From the NCBI RefSeq assembly GCF_006974145.1, contig NZ_CP039456.1, positions 1,952,001 to 2,016,000 on the forward strand: a DNA stretch of 64,000 nt. Direction: 5' to 3'. The notes beneath the pieces were generated by a model. That model had not been told where the DNA came from, made no database searches, and worked only from the letters and a program-made list of their open reading frames with translations. A program made the position numbers and the translations under genes. This document shows, piece by piece, positions 46,183-55,112 of this stretch (position 1 is its first letter; each line of letters opens with the position of its first letter). The DNA comes from Changchengzhania lutea (GTDB lineage: Bacteria > Bacteroidota > Bacteroidia > Flavobacteriales > Flavobacteriaceae).

Positions 46183-46326
46183 ATGACAAAACAATTTTCA
46201 AGAGTAGGAAAAACCGTGCCAGCAAACCTTTCAAAATATAATCATCAATTCTCAAAGGTAGGTAGCAGAGGAACTTCAAATTTTTCTATGTCAAGAACAA
46301 TTGGGTTTACAGGTGGTAAAATTTAG
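46183..46326 (+). CDS. 47-residue strongly basic peptide with internal repeat, unknown
   Basis: The ATG at 46183 (the frame extends to a GTG at 46141) gives 47 residues with five Lys, three Arg and no Asp or Glu. It contains the motif QFS-R/K-VG twice, at residues 4-9 and 22-27, each followed by a Ser/Asn/Gly-rich segment, and ends GFTGGKI. There is no signal peptide. It lies between a terminator at 45991-46026 and the AraC-type gene at 46400. It could be a nucleic-acid-binding or antimicrobial-like peptide, a peptide signal or a RiPP precursor; I have no evidence to choose among them. Confidence 0.5.
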   Translation: MTKQFSRVGKTVPANLSKYNHQFSKVGSRGTSNFSMSRTIGFTGGKI

Positions 46327-46399
46327 TAATGCAAGTCATGTTCCTATAAGGGTTCATCAAAAAATATTTTTTAATTATTCACACTAACTAGATAAATAA

Positions 46400-47416
46400 A
46401 TGGAAACTTTAAATATTGATTTACAACAGTTCAAAAATTCAAATCTTAACAATTTACCTGCCAGTCATTACAATACTGTAGAAGATATTAAAAGTACTAC
46501 TGTGAATGAAGCTGCAGTTCAAGGTAGCGTTTCATGTCAAAATGTTTCTAAGCAAATATATCTTTTCAATTTAGAGCTTTCTGCGTCAGGCGAACACGAT
46601 ATTATTTTGTCTAAAGGGAAGAGACAACCTTTGAGTTTTATTTATTGCCATAGTGGTGAAGCAGATATTGTGTTTTCCGAAAACAGTAAATCTCAACGGC
46701 TATCAAAGTTTCAAACTGCTATAATATCTGGTCAAGGAGATGAAGATGTGACCTTGGAAATTACATCAAAAGAGTCCTGTAAGCTTACTATGATTATGAT
46801 TGATAGAGAGTTTTCAGATTTGGAAGGTGACACCTCAGATGTTATTCAAAGCTTAACATATTTAATCACAGATGGGGATAATGATGCACGCATTAATAAC
46901 ATATGTAGCAGAAATTTAAGAATCTCAATTGCTTTAGAAGATTTAAATAATCTAGAGGAAGAAGGCATTGTGCGGAAATTAATTATGGCTGGAAAAATTA
47001 GAATGATTTTAGCCATGGAGTACCAACAATTGTTAGATGATATGAATTCTGTAAATAAGGGGGGATGTTCATTAACTCAAACAGAAATGCAAAAAATTTA
47101 TGAAGCCACCAAATTGATTAAAAGTGAATTAGATAGAGATTTTACTGTAACCTCATTAAGTCGAGAAGTATTGCTTTCTGTAGTGAAGTTGCAGGAAGGC
47201 TTTAAAAGTATGCACGGTAGAACAGTAACAGATTATATAAGAAACGTAAGATTAGAAGAAGCGGAACGTTTATTAAAAACTACAGATTATAACATTTCTG
47301 AAGTGGTTTACACCGTAGGGTTTTTAAGTAGAAGTTACTTCTCAAAAATATTTAAAATGAAATATAACTGTAACCCTAGTGATTACAAAAACGAATTTCG
47401 CAGTCAAGTAGCATAA
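46400..47416 (+). CDS. AraC family transcriptional regulator
   Basis: A 338-residue soluble regulator. The N-terminal 220 residues are a sensor-type domain, probably cupin-like (LSFIYCHSGEADIVFSENSK, LSKFQTAIISGQGDEDVTLE). The C-terminal AraC HTH pair lies at about 230-335: DFTVTSLSREVLLSVVKLQEGF, TVTDYIRNVRLEEAERLLKT and ISEVVYTVGFLSRSYFSKIF, ending MKYNCNPSDYKNEFR. It starts 73 bases after the basic peptide gene, on the same strand, and ends before a clear terminator, so the pair could be a unit. Confidence 0.9.
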   Translation: METLNIDLQQFKNSNLNNLPASHYNTVEDIKSTTVNEAAVQGSVSCQNVSKQIYLFNLELSASGEHDIILSKGKRQPLSFIYCHSGEADIVFSENSKSQRLSKFQTAIISGQGDEDVTLEITSKESCKLTMIMIDREFSDLEGDTSDVIQSLTYLITDGDNDARINNICSRNLRISIALEDLNNLEEEGIVRKLIMAGKIRMILAMEYQQLLDDMNSVNKGGCSLTQTEMQKIYEATKLIKSELDRDFTVTSLSREVLLSVVKLQEGFKSMHGRTVTDYIRNVRLEEAERLLKTTDYNISEVVYTVGFLSRSYFSKIFKMKYNCNPSDYKNEFRSQVA

Positions 47417-47446
47417 CATAAGATTACAAGGTTTTGGTTAAGGTCT

Positions 47447-47475
47447 AAAAGGCGTATCATGGATACGTCTTTTTT
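47447..47475 (+). terminator. Intrinsic terminator after the AraC gene
   Basis: GGCGTATC and GATACGTC form a stem around ATG, with A's before and seven T's after it. Confidence 0.75.
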
Positions 47476-47600
47476 AATAGGTATGGGTGATCCATTTTGG
47501 AATATGCATGCAGAAAGTAGAATTGTTTTGTAGACATGGGAGTTGCACGATTTCCTTAATCTTTAAAGAATGCCTTTTGTTATTAGATAAGATTTAACGG

Positions 47601-49985
47601 TTAGGCAATTCTTAAATTTTCAGAATCGGTATCCTTACTTTTTTTATCAAAATCAAAATGGCAGGCGTATATTTTCTCGAATAATAACTCTTTAATTACG
47701 GGTTTGGTCATATAATCATTCATTCCTAAACCTAAAACACGATGTTTTGTTTCTTGCATCGCATCAGCAGTAACGGCAATAATTGGAATGTTGTTTATTG
47801 AGCTGCCCAAGTCACCACTTCTAATAATCTGCGTAGCTTCATAACCATCCATAATAGGCATTTGTAAGTCCATTAAAACAATATCATATACATCTGCCTT
47901 TAAGGCATCAATAGCTTCTTGTCCGTTGTTGGCAATTGCAAAACTAATGTTGGATGAGCTACTTAAAATTTTTTGCATGACCAGTTGGTTAAGTTTATTG
48001 TCTTCGACCACAAGAATATGTAAAGGGATTTCATGACCAGTTTCAGAAACTTCTACCACGCGCTCCTGGGCTATACTTTTAAGTGTTAAATCTATAAAAA
48101 TATCAGTGCCTTTACCAAGCTCGCTTTCAATTTTTATAGTGCCATTAAAAAGTTCAACAATATGCTTTACAATGGTTAAGCCCAAGCCAATACCACCAAA
48201 TTGTCTTTTATGGTCCTTTTTCATTTGGCTAAAGCTTTCAAAAATATTTTTTTTAGCCTCTGGGGTTATACCCATTCCGGTATCTGATATTTGAAAAGAA
48301 AAACGATAGAGATTATTAGGTTGCTTTAGGCAGGTAAGCTTAAAATAAATATTGCCCTTTTCTGTGAATTTTATAGCGTTGGCTAAAACATTATTTATTA
48401 TTTGAATAAAACGCGTAGGGTCTGCATAGATATGTGATGGTATTTCCGGATCCATCTCAAATTTGTAATTCAATCCTTTTTTAATCGCCTCAGCTTTCCA
48501 ATTACTGCTTATTTGATTTAATTTTACGGAAGGGTTGAATTTTGAACTGTTTAATTCAAGTTGGTTGTTTTCAATTTTTTCATAATCAATAATATCATTG
48601 ACGTTGCTTAATAAACTTAGTGAAGCATTTTTTATTATCTCATAAGGTTTTCTACTCTCATTGTTTTTTAATGTTTCCAATTCATTTTCAGCTATTCCCA
48701 TAATAGCGTTAATGGGCGTTCGTAATTCATGACTCATATTGGACATGAAATAGGTTTTTAACTGACTTATTTCTTCTGATTTTTTAAGGGCTTCTTCTTG
48801 CGAGGTTTCTTTTTCCAGTCTTAATTTTTTAATTAAGTTAGTCATGGATAATGATAGGAATATCACCTCAAAACCTGCACCGAATTTCGCACTATTAAGT
48901 GTGTAGAAATTATTAGGTAACAAGCTTAAATTATTCATTATAAAACCTAAAAGACCTATAACTAAGCACAAAATCCCAATTGAAAAATAAGCATCTGTTT
49001 TTATGCGTTTGTAACGCATGGTAAACATGGTTACTAAAATTAAAACTAAGCTCAATAAACCATTTAAGTTGCTTAAAGGATAAGCTATCTTAAGGGTTGT
49101 TGGGTTTATAAAAAGTAAAGTTGACGTGACTGCTAATATGATGTAAATTATGTTAAAGTATTTTATAAAACTTTTTACATGTATGTTAACCTTTAAAAAG
49201 TGCTCGCAATATTTTAATAAAAAGAAGATTGAACACACTGCAGTTATTAAAACAGCTCTATTATTTAAATAGGCTGCTTCAGGTAAAATAAACTCGTGGA
49301 TGAAACCATCTAAGGCCGCTTGCAATAGTCCGATTGAAAACACATATATTCCATAATATAAAAATGCTTTTTCCTTTAAACTGGTATAGAAAAACAAATA
49401 TATAATACCCGCTATAAATAATAAGCCATAAAACAAACCAAGAAACAGTTGCTGCTTATAGTTCATCAACCAAAACTCAGATTCTGTATAAAGGTTTAAC
49501 GGAAGATTTATAGTTTCTCCATCACTTTTATAGTGTATATATATTTCTTGAACTTCTTGCGATGGTAAGTTTAATTTAAATATTGAAGATCTGTGCTTAA
49601 CCTGTTTGTCATTAAAAGGGATGGCATCACCACTTTTAAAACGTTGGATTTCTCCGTTACTTTTTTGATATAAATCTACAACATCTGTTATAGGACGTGC
49701 TGTCTCTAAATAATATGTCTGTCGTTGATGTGTGCTATTTTTTAATTTAAAACGAACCCAGTAATTATCGGAAGTAAACCCGACACTATGGTTTTCAGAT
49801 TCTAAACTATTATATTCTAATCTATCGGTCGTTGTAACTTCAGTGATACTTAAACTTAAAGGACCTGAGGTTGTAAATTCGGCGTACTCATACAGCTCTC
49901 CTTTACTTTTTTGAAGATCAAAAACACCCTCTTGGGCATACAGACCACAACTTAATATGTAAGTTAATAGCAGTAAATGTTTCAT
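47601..49985 (-). CDS. 7TM-DISM hybrid sensor histidine kinase with receiver
   Basis: The start is set at 49985, where MKHLLLLTYILSCGLYAQEG gives a signal peptide; the frame extends 8 codons more. The 794-residue protein has a periplasmic 7TMR-DISMED2 domain (about 25-160; SDNYWVRFKLKNSTHQRQTYYLE), a 7TM block (about 175-375), a linker coil, the kinase dimerization box with His 419 (MSHELRTPINAIMG), an ATPase domain (FQISDTGMGI, GGIGLGLTIVKHI) and a receiver with Asp 706 (DIVLMDLQMPIMDGYE) and MNDYMTKPV. There is no output domain. It faces the AraC gene and ends by itself. Confidence 0.93.
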   Translation of the reverse strand: MKHLLLLTYILSCGLYAQEGVFDLQKSKGELYEYAEFTTSGPLSLSITEVTTTDRLEYNSLESENHSVGFTSDNYWVRFKLKNSTHQRQTYYLETARPITDVVDLYQKSNGEIQRFKSGDAIPFNDKQVKHRSSIFKLNLPSQEVQEIYIHYKSDGETINLPLNLYTESEFWLMNYKQQLFLGLFYGLLFIAGIIYLFFYTSLKEKAFLYYGIYVFSIGLLQAALDGFIHEFILPEAAYLNNRAVLITAVCSIFFLLKYCEHFLKVNIHVKSFIKYFNIIYIILAVTSTLLFINPTTLKIAYPLSNLNGLLSLVLILVTMFTMRYKRIKTDAYFSIGILCLVIGLLGFIMNNLSLLPNNFYTLNSAKFGAGFEVIFLSLSMTNLIKKLRLEKETSQEEALKKSEEISQLKTYFMSNMSHELRTPINAIMGIAENELETLKNNESRKPYEIIKNASLSLLSNVNDIIDYEKIENNQLELNSSKFNPSVKLNQISSNWKAEAIKKGLNYKFEMDPEIPSHIYADPTRFIQIINNVLANAIKFTEKGNIYFKLTCLKQPNNLYRFSFQISDTGMGITPEAKKNIFESFSQMKKDHKRQFGGIGLGLTIVKHIVELFNGTIKIESELGKGTDIFIDLTLKSIAQERVVEVSETGHEIPLHILVVEDNKLNQLVMQKILSSSSNISFAIANNGQEAIDALKADVYDIVLMDLQMPIMDGYEATQIIRSGDLGSSINNIPIIAVTADAMQETKHRVLGLGMNDYMTKPVIKELLFEKIYACHFDFDKKSKDTDSENLRIA

Positions 49986-50091
49986 GTTTGGAGATGTAAA
50001 CATTCTCAAACATAAGTAAATTCACTCTATAATGTTGCCTTTTACTTAGTAAATATAGTATTTTGACTAAATAAAATGCATTTCATCGATA

Positions 50092-50126
50092 AAAAAGAAA
50101 AACGGTAGCGATTAAGCTACCGTTTT
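50092..50126 (-). terminator. Intrinsic terminator after ssb
   Basis: On the minus strand AAAACGGTAGC pairs with GCTACCGTTTTT around TTAATC and is followed by CTTTTTT. It lies 10 bases beyond the ssb stop. Confidence 0.85.
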
Positions 50127-50135
50127 CCCCATTAT

Positions 50136-50468
50136 TTATTTACCTAGCATAAGCAATTCATTACAAACAACTTCTGTAACATAACATTTGTTTCCTGTTT
50201 TGTCATCGTAACTTCTAGAGGTTAATTTCCCTTCAATAGCAACTTCTTTGCCTTTAGTGACATATTTTTCAATTATTTCAGCCGTTTTACCCCAAGCCAC
50301 TATATTATGCCACTGGGTATCTGTCATTTTTTCACCTTTGTTATTGGTATAACTCTCATTGGTCGCCATACTAAATTTTGCTAAAGTTTTTCCTGATTCT
50401 AAATTGATGATTTCTGGGTCATTCCCTAAGTTACCAATCAACTGTACTTTGTTTCTGAGTGTGTTCAT
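50136..50468 (-). CDS. ssb: Single-stranded DNA-binding protein, short form without acidic tail
   Basis: A 110-residue OB-fold SSB: MNTLRNKVQLIGNLGNDPEI, LAKFSMATNESYTN, DTQWHNIVAWGKTAEIIEKYV, KGKEVAIEGKLTSRSYDD. It stops at CNELLMLGK right after the OB domain. The Gly-rich linker and acidic DDDIPF-type tail that recruit repair proteins in housekeeping SSB are absent. It is therefore probably a secondary SSB, for example one used in transformation or stress; the main ssb would be elsewhere. It has its own terminator. Confidence 0.92.
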   Translation of the reverse strand: MNTLRNKVQLIGNLGNDPEIINLESGKTLAKFSMATNESYTNNKGEKMTDTQWHNIVAWGKTAEIIEKYVTKGKEVAIEGKLTSRSYDDKTGNKCYVTEVVCNELLMLGK

Positions 50469-50651
50469 AATTTTAAATTTTATCGTTAAACAGTTAATAC
50501 TATCGAGTTCCTATGTTTCGACACTGCAAATATGAAACGGCTTGCCAACTTTATTCGGTTGTTAACTGTTTAAAATCGTTTGTAAATGTTTGTAGTCATT
50601 TGTAAACGGTAATTTTCCCTTATATTTGGCATTGATATACAGTGATTTACC

Positions 50652-51041
50652 ATGGATGTTTTAGACATAATTGATGCCATAGATAATAAAGAACGGAGAT
50701 TGGATTGTTTGAGCTTGCTAGACTTTATGAAAGAGGTTACAAATGAAAGCCCTCAAATTTGGAGATCAAAATTAATTGGATTTGGAAGTTACCATTATAA
50801 ATACAAATCTGGAACAGAAGGCGATTGGTTTTTAACGGGCTTTTCTTCTACCAAGCAACATATAAGTATTTACATTGTGGCTGGCGTTAATAATTACCCC
50901 GAAATAGTAAAGAACCTTGGTGAATTTAAATCGAGTACGGGATGCCTTTACGTTAAAAAACTATCAGATATTAATCTCGTTGTTTTAAAAGCATTGGTTG
51001 TAAAGTCCATGGAAGATTTAAGAGCAAAATATTCAAATTAG
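50652..51041 (+). CDS. DUF1801 protein (second copy type)
   Basis: A 129-residue soluble protein of the DUF1801 family: NKERRLDCLSLLDFMKEVTN, PQIWRSKLIGFGSYHYKYKSG, WFLTGFSSTKQHISIYIVAG, and the Cys/Lys end GCLYVKKLSDINL. It is distant from the DUF1801 protein at 18936. It is followed after 5 bases by a small zinc-finger-like gene, so they form a two-gene unit. Function unknown. Confidence 0.85.
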   Translation: MDVLDIIDAIDNKERRLDCLSLLDFMKEVTNESPQIWRSKLIGFGSYHYKYKSGTEGDWFLTGFSSTKQHISIYIVAGVNNYPEIVKNLGEFKSSTGCLYVKKLSDINLVVLKALVVKSMEDLRAKYSN

Positions 51042-51046
51042 AAATT

Positions 51047-51397
51047 ATGGAGAAAGTCTGTTTAGAATGTGGTGACAAAATAGTTGGTAGAATTGATAAA
51101 AAGTTTTGTAGCGATGGTTGCAGAAATTCATATAACAACAACATTAATAAAGACCATAAAAATCTAATTAGGAATATAAATAACAGGCTTCGAAAAAACT
51201 ATAGGATTTTGGAGGCTTTAAATCCAGACCAGAAAACAAGAACATCAAGAGCCAAAATGATTGAGGCTGGTTTTGATTTCAATTACTTCACTAGCATCTA
51301 CACCACGAAAGCAGGAACTGTGTATTACTTTGTGTATAATCAAGGCTACTTGCCACTAGAAAATGATTTTTATGCTTTAGTAAAACGTGAAAATTGA
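51047..51397 (+). CDS. Small zinc-ribbon-like protein
   Basis: A 116-residue protein whose N-terminus carries a probable zinc site, CLECGDKIVGRIDKKFCSDG then CRNSY: CxxC followed by CxxxC with a basic turn between. The rest is helical (KNYRILEALNPDQKTRTSRA) with a beta C-terminus (GTVYYFVYNQGYLPL). I recall similar hypothetical proteins in Flavobacteriia, without known role. The DUF1801 gene ends 5 bases upstream; the CBS gene converges 8 bases downstream. Confidence 0.75.
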   Translation: MEKVCLECGDKIVGRIDKKFCSDGCRNSYNNNINKDHKNLIRNINNRLRKNYRILEALNPDQKTRTSRAKMIEAGFDFNYFTSIYTTKAGTVYYFVYNQGYLPLENDFYALVKREN

Positions 51398-51405
51398 AGT
51401 GGGTG

Positions 51406-51873
51406 CTATTTCCAGGTATCTCCTTTTAATTTCATGGCGGCCTTTAAAACATCTTTCTGACTTATTTGACCGACTAATTTACCATTTTCAATAATTGGAA
51501 AACGACGTCTTTTTGCTTGTATAAATTTACTGGCCGCATCCAATATATTCATATTGCCATCAATGGTTTCCACATTTTTGGCCATATGGCTTTCAATCGT
51601 TTTATCACCCATTGGCATATTATAATAACGACTCTCACTTATTTGCTTGATGCAATCGCCTTCAGAAATTATCCCTATCAACTCATTTTTTTCATTAACA
51701 ACGGGACCACCAGAAATTCTGTTCTTAATAAGAGACTGCATAACGCTCTCAATCGTTTGGTCTGGCGTAAAGGTTATCAAAGTCCTCGTCATATAATCAC
51801 AAACCCTTAGAGGGGCGCTGCCAGTAGCCTTTGTTTTTTGCCTTCTGGCACCTATAAAACTTTTTATTCCCAT
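51406..51873 (-). CDS. CBS-domain pair protein
   Basis: A 155-residue protein consisting of two CBS modules: VCDYMTRTLITFTPDQTIES, RISGGPVVNEKNELIGIISEGD, then AKNVETIDGNMNILDAASKF and RRFPIIENGKLVGQISQKDV. CBS pairs bind adenine nucleotides or S-adenosylmethionine and control partner proteins. No enzyme domain is fused. The N-terminal basic stretch (SFIGARRQKTKA) is typical of flavobacterial copies. Confidence 0.9.
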   Translation of the reverse strand: MGIKSFIGARRQKTKATGSAPLRVCDYMTRTLITFTPDQTIESVMQSLIKNRISGGPVVNEKNELIGIISEGDCIKQISESRYYNMPMGDKTIESHMAKNVETIDGNMNILDAASKFIQAKRRRFPIIENGKLVGQISQKDVLKAAMKLKGDTWK

Positions 51874-52098
51874 GATAATTTTTTTAATAATACTAAATGT
51901 ACTTATTTTTTTCTGTTTTTCCTAGAAGTATATTTTTCAGATGATTACGTTTCTAGTAATACCTATTGCTATACTTTGTATTCAAATGGTTGTGAATTTG
52001 AATGATTTCTAATTTGCTATCAACGAAATAATTAGCATTCTTTTAAGAGATTACATGGTATTTTTTTATAGTTTTGACGCTTTAAATCATATAGAAAA

Positions 52099-52812
52099 AT
52101 GAAACGAATTTTAATACTATTTTTACTAATTGGCGCTTTCCAACTGAATGCGCAAAGTAACTCCGATTTAATAAAACATTATGAAGCGTATTACAAGCAA
52201 ATGCGTTTTCAAGGCGATGTTCAGGGCATTATAAATGGGATGACACATTTAAATATTTTAGCACCTTCTCAAGCCAGAAAAGATACATTGGCCTATTTAT
52301 ATATGAGTGAAGATAGATATGTACAGGCATTAAACACCATTGGTGTAGAAAAATCTGCTACAGACTCCGACATTGCGGTTGAGGTTAAAGCCGTATCGTT
52401 AAAGGCAGTAAAGCGTCCGGAAATGGCGATTGGCCATTTTGAAGAAATGTTCAAGAGAAACCCAAATGCCATTATTGCTTATGAGTTGGCTGAACTTAAT
52501 TTACAAACCAAAAAATTTATTGAGGCAGAAAAGCATATTAATTATGGGTTAGCTAATGCCAAAGACGATATGAAGAAGCCTTTTTACGAGACACAAGTAC
52601 CTTATGAAGTATCGTTAAAATCAGCTTTTATGTACTTAAAGGCCTTATTAACTTATAATAAAAACCCACAAGAAAATATTGACGATGCGGTTGATATTTT
52701 GGATGCTACTTTAAAAATAGCTCCTAATTTCAGCTTAATTCAATTATCTAAAACGGAATTATTAAGACAGAAACAAGCGCTACAAGCTCAAAAGGATATC
52801 CCGAAAAATTAG
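52099..52812 (+). CDS. Exported TPR-like protein
   Basis: A 237-residue protein with a signal peptide (MKRILILFLLIGAFQLNAQ) and a helical-repeat body (DTLAYLYMSEDRYVQALNTI, PEMAIGHFEEMFKRNPNAII, TKKFIEAEKHINYGLANA). The ends of the repeats follow the TPR pattern. A TAGTTTTG -7-like box (52070-52077) precedes it. It ends at a bidirectional terminator shared with the M13 protease gene. Partner unknown. Confidence 0.75.
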   Translation: MKRILILFLLIGAFQLNAQSNSDLIKHYEAYYKQMRFQGDVQGIINGMTHLNILAPSQARKDTLAYLYMSEDRYVQALNTIGVEKSATDSDIAVEVKAVSLKAVKRPEMAIGHFEEMFKRNPNAIIAYELAELNLQTKKFIEAEKHINYGLANAKDDMKKPFYETQVPYEVSLKSAFMYLKALLTYNKNPQENIDDAVDILDATLKIAPNFSLIQLSKTELLRQKQALQAQKDIPKN

Positions 52813-52837
52813 TAATTGGTATAAATCATGTTAAAAT

Positions 52838-52871
52838 AAAAAGGCTGTTTCCTAAAGAAACAGCCTTTTTT
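52838..52871. terminator. Bidirectional terminator between converging genes
   Basis: A perfect stem AAAAAGGCTGTTTC / GAAACAGCCTTTTT with loop CTAAA has T-runs on both strands, so it serves both the TPR-like gene (+) and the M13 protease gene (-). Confidence 0.9.
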
Positions 52872-52880
52872 ACTAGTTTA

Positions 52881-54971
52881 CTACCAAATCTTAACCCTAT
52901 CTTCAGGGGCAATATATAGTTTGCCACCTTCTTGAATATTGAACGCTTTATAAAACGCATCAATATTTAATAAGGGTTGTACCGCTCGGTTCATACCAGG
53001 TGAATGCGGATCTGTTTTAATTCTGGTTTTTAAAGCGTCGTCTCTCATCTTAGACCTCCAAACGGTTGCCCAACTCATAAAGAAACGTTGCTCTGGTGTA
53101 AATCCATCAATATTTTCAGGCCTTCCGTTTTCTTTAAAACTCAACTGTAAAGCATCAAAGGCGACATTGACACCTCCTAAATCCCCTATGTTTTCACCAA
53201 GTGTAAAAGCACCATTAATAAAAACATCTGGTAAAACCTCCAATGCACTGTATTGTTCCGCAAGGTCTTTTCCTAAAGCTTCAAATTCTTTTAAATCTTC
53301 ATCCGTCCACCAATTGTTTAGATTTCCATTTTTATCATACCGCGATCCAGAATCATCAAAACAGTGTGATATTTCATGTCCTATTACGGCTCCAATACCA
53401 CCGTAGTTCACAGCGTCATCGGCAGTAAAATTATAAAATGGCGGTTGTAAAATGGCCGCTGGAAAAACTATTTCATTGAATGATGGGCTGAAATAAGCGT
53501 TCACTGTTTGCGGAGCCATGCCCCATCGGCTTTTATCAACAGGTTTGCCTAGATCATCTAAGTTTCTTTGATGATTCCATGCACTCACATTCAACATGTT
53601 CTGCAAATAAGACCCATTGTCTTCTAGTCCATTAATTTCAAGATTTGAATAATCCTTCCATTGGTCTGGATATGCAATTTTAACATTTAAAGCCATAAGT
53701 TTTTCTATGGCTTTTTGCTTGGTCTCATCAGTCATCCAAGATAAAGCTGAAATTCTGTTCTTAAATGCTAAGATCACATTATCAATCATTTTTTCAGCTT
53801 TGATTTTCGCTTCAGGCGGAAAATTTCTATCGACGTATAATCTACCTAGAGCTTCACCAATACTGCCATTTAAAACCTGTAAGGCTCTTTCTTCTCTCGG
53901 TCTTTGGGCTTTTGCACCACGTAATTCCTTACTGTAAAAATCCCAATTGGCCTTATCTAATTCCGAATTTAAAAGTCCTGAAGCACGTCTAAATGCATTC
54001 CAGCGTAAATAAGCTTTCCAATCGGTAACATTATTTTCTGATAAAATGGTCTGCAAAGCGCCCATATATTTAAGCTCGCTCACTATCACGGTATCAAGTT
54101 CTTTCACACCAATACCTTTAAAATAAATTTTCCAATTAAAGGCAGGAACCATTTTTTCTAAGTTTGAAATGGATCTAGGGTTATATCTTTTACGTGCATC
54201 CCTTCGGTCTACCTTATCCATTTTTGATTCCGCTAAACGCGTTTCAAAAGCCAGAATTTGTTTTGCTTCAGAATTGGCAGCTGCTTCGTCATTCCCTAAA
54301 AATTGTAGCATTTTGGTTATGTGATTCACATACTTTGCTCTTTTTTCTTTAGAATCCGTATCATTTTTAACGTAATAGTCGCGGTCTGGAAGGCCTAAAC
54401 CTCCAGCACCTAAATAGGCCACATTTTTGTTGCTATCTTTAGGATGCGACCCCACGGCAAAACTGATAAAACCCGCGCCACCTTTTGGCTCCATTTCAAT
54501 TAAATAAGCCTGTAAATCGTCAATGTTTTTAATGGCTTCAATTTTAGCGAGATAAGGTTTTATAGGTTTTAAGCCTTGTTCTTCCCTGCTAACAGTATCC
54601 ATAATGGTCTGAAATAATTTTACCGCTTTATCTTGATCTGAACCAGGTAAGACTTCAATGTTCTGAAAATCTTTATTATTGGACAAAGCAGCTTTCAAAA
54701 TATCCAAGGCATCAGTATCTGTTTTTTTTCTGAGTTCATCAAAACTCCCCCATCTTGTCCTGTCATCTGGAATTTTGTTAGTGTCAAGCCATTTCCCATT
54801 TACATATCTAAAGAAATCATCATTGGGTTTGGCTTCAGTATCCATAAACTCCAAATTAATTGCTGGAGTTTCTTCGACCATAACAGTTTCTTTTTCTACA
54901 TCCTTTTTACAAGCGACCAATGATATTAGAGCAATTGCAGTTAGAAAAGAAGAAGTTAATTTAGTTTTCAT
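52881..54971 (-). CDS. M13 family (neprilysin-like) zinc metallopeptidase lipoprotein
   Basis: A 696-residue exported peptidase. The N-terminus is a lipoprotein signal (FLTAIALISLVACKKD). The zinc site HEISH is at 532-536 (VIGHEISHCFDDSGSRYD) and the third ligand Glu lies near 592 (GENIGDLGGVNVAFDAL). NAYFSPSFNEIVFPAAILQPPF is the substrate-binding segment of the family. It ends in the M13 signature C-terminal Trp, EDRVKIW. The usual GENIADLGG reads GENIGDLGG, a harmless change. It probably cuts peptides in the periplasm. Confidence 0.95.
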   Translation of the reverse strand: MKTKLTSSFLTAIALISLVACKKDVEKETVMVEETPAINLEFMDTEAKPNDDFFRYVNGKWLDTNKIPDDRTRWGSFDELRKKTDTDALDILKAALSNNKDFQNIEVLPGSDQDKAVKLFQTIMDTVSREEQGLKPIKPYLAKIEAIKNIDDLQAYLIEMEPKGGAGFISFAVGSHPKDSNKNVAYLGAGGLGLPDRDYYVKNDTDSKEKRAKYVNHITKMLQFLGNDEAAANSEAKQILAFETRLAESKMDKVDRRDARKRYNPRSISNLEKMVPAFNWKIYFKGIGVKELDTVIVSELKYMGALQTILSENNVTDWKAYLRWNAFRRASGLLNSELDKANWDFYSKELRGAKAQRPREERALQVLNGSIGEALGRLYVDRNFPPEAKIKAEKMIDNVILAFKNRISALSWMTDETKQKAIEKLMALNVKIAYPDQWKDYSNLEINGLEDNGSYLQNMLNVSAWNHQRNLDDLGKPVDKSRWGMAPQTVNAYFSPSFNEIVFPAAILQPPFYNFTADDAVNYGGIGAVIGHEISHCFDDSGSRYDKNGNLNNWWTDEDLKEFEALGKDLAEQYSALEVLPDVFINGAFTLGENIGDLGGVNVAFDALQLSFKENGRPENIDGFTPEQRFFMSWATVWRSKMRDDALKTRIKTDPHSPGMNRAVQPLLNIDAFYKAFNIQEGGKLYIAPEDRVKIW

Positions 54972-55055
54972 TATAAATTGATTTAGTTTTAGCTAAACAA
55001 TTTAATGTTATTTAGAGGTATAGTTACGAGAACTGTTTTTAATTAACAAAAAATT

Positions 55056-55095
55056 AATAAAAAGCGGGTGCTCCTAATTAGGAGCACCCGCTTTT
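55056..55095 (-). terminator. Intrinsic terminator after the lipoprotein gene
   Basis: A perfect 15-bp GC-rich stem (AAAAGCGGGTGCTCC / GGAGCACCCGCTTTT) with a TAATTA loop. Its T-run on the minus strand lies just beyond the end of the gene at 55113. Confidence 0.9.
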
Positions 55096-55112
55096 ATTTC
55101 TATTTATATACT

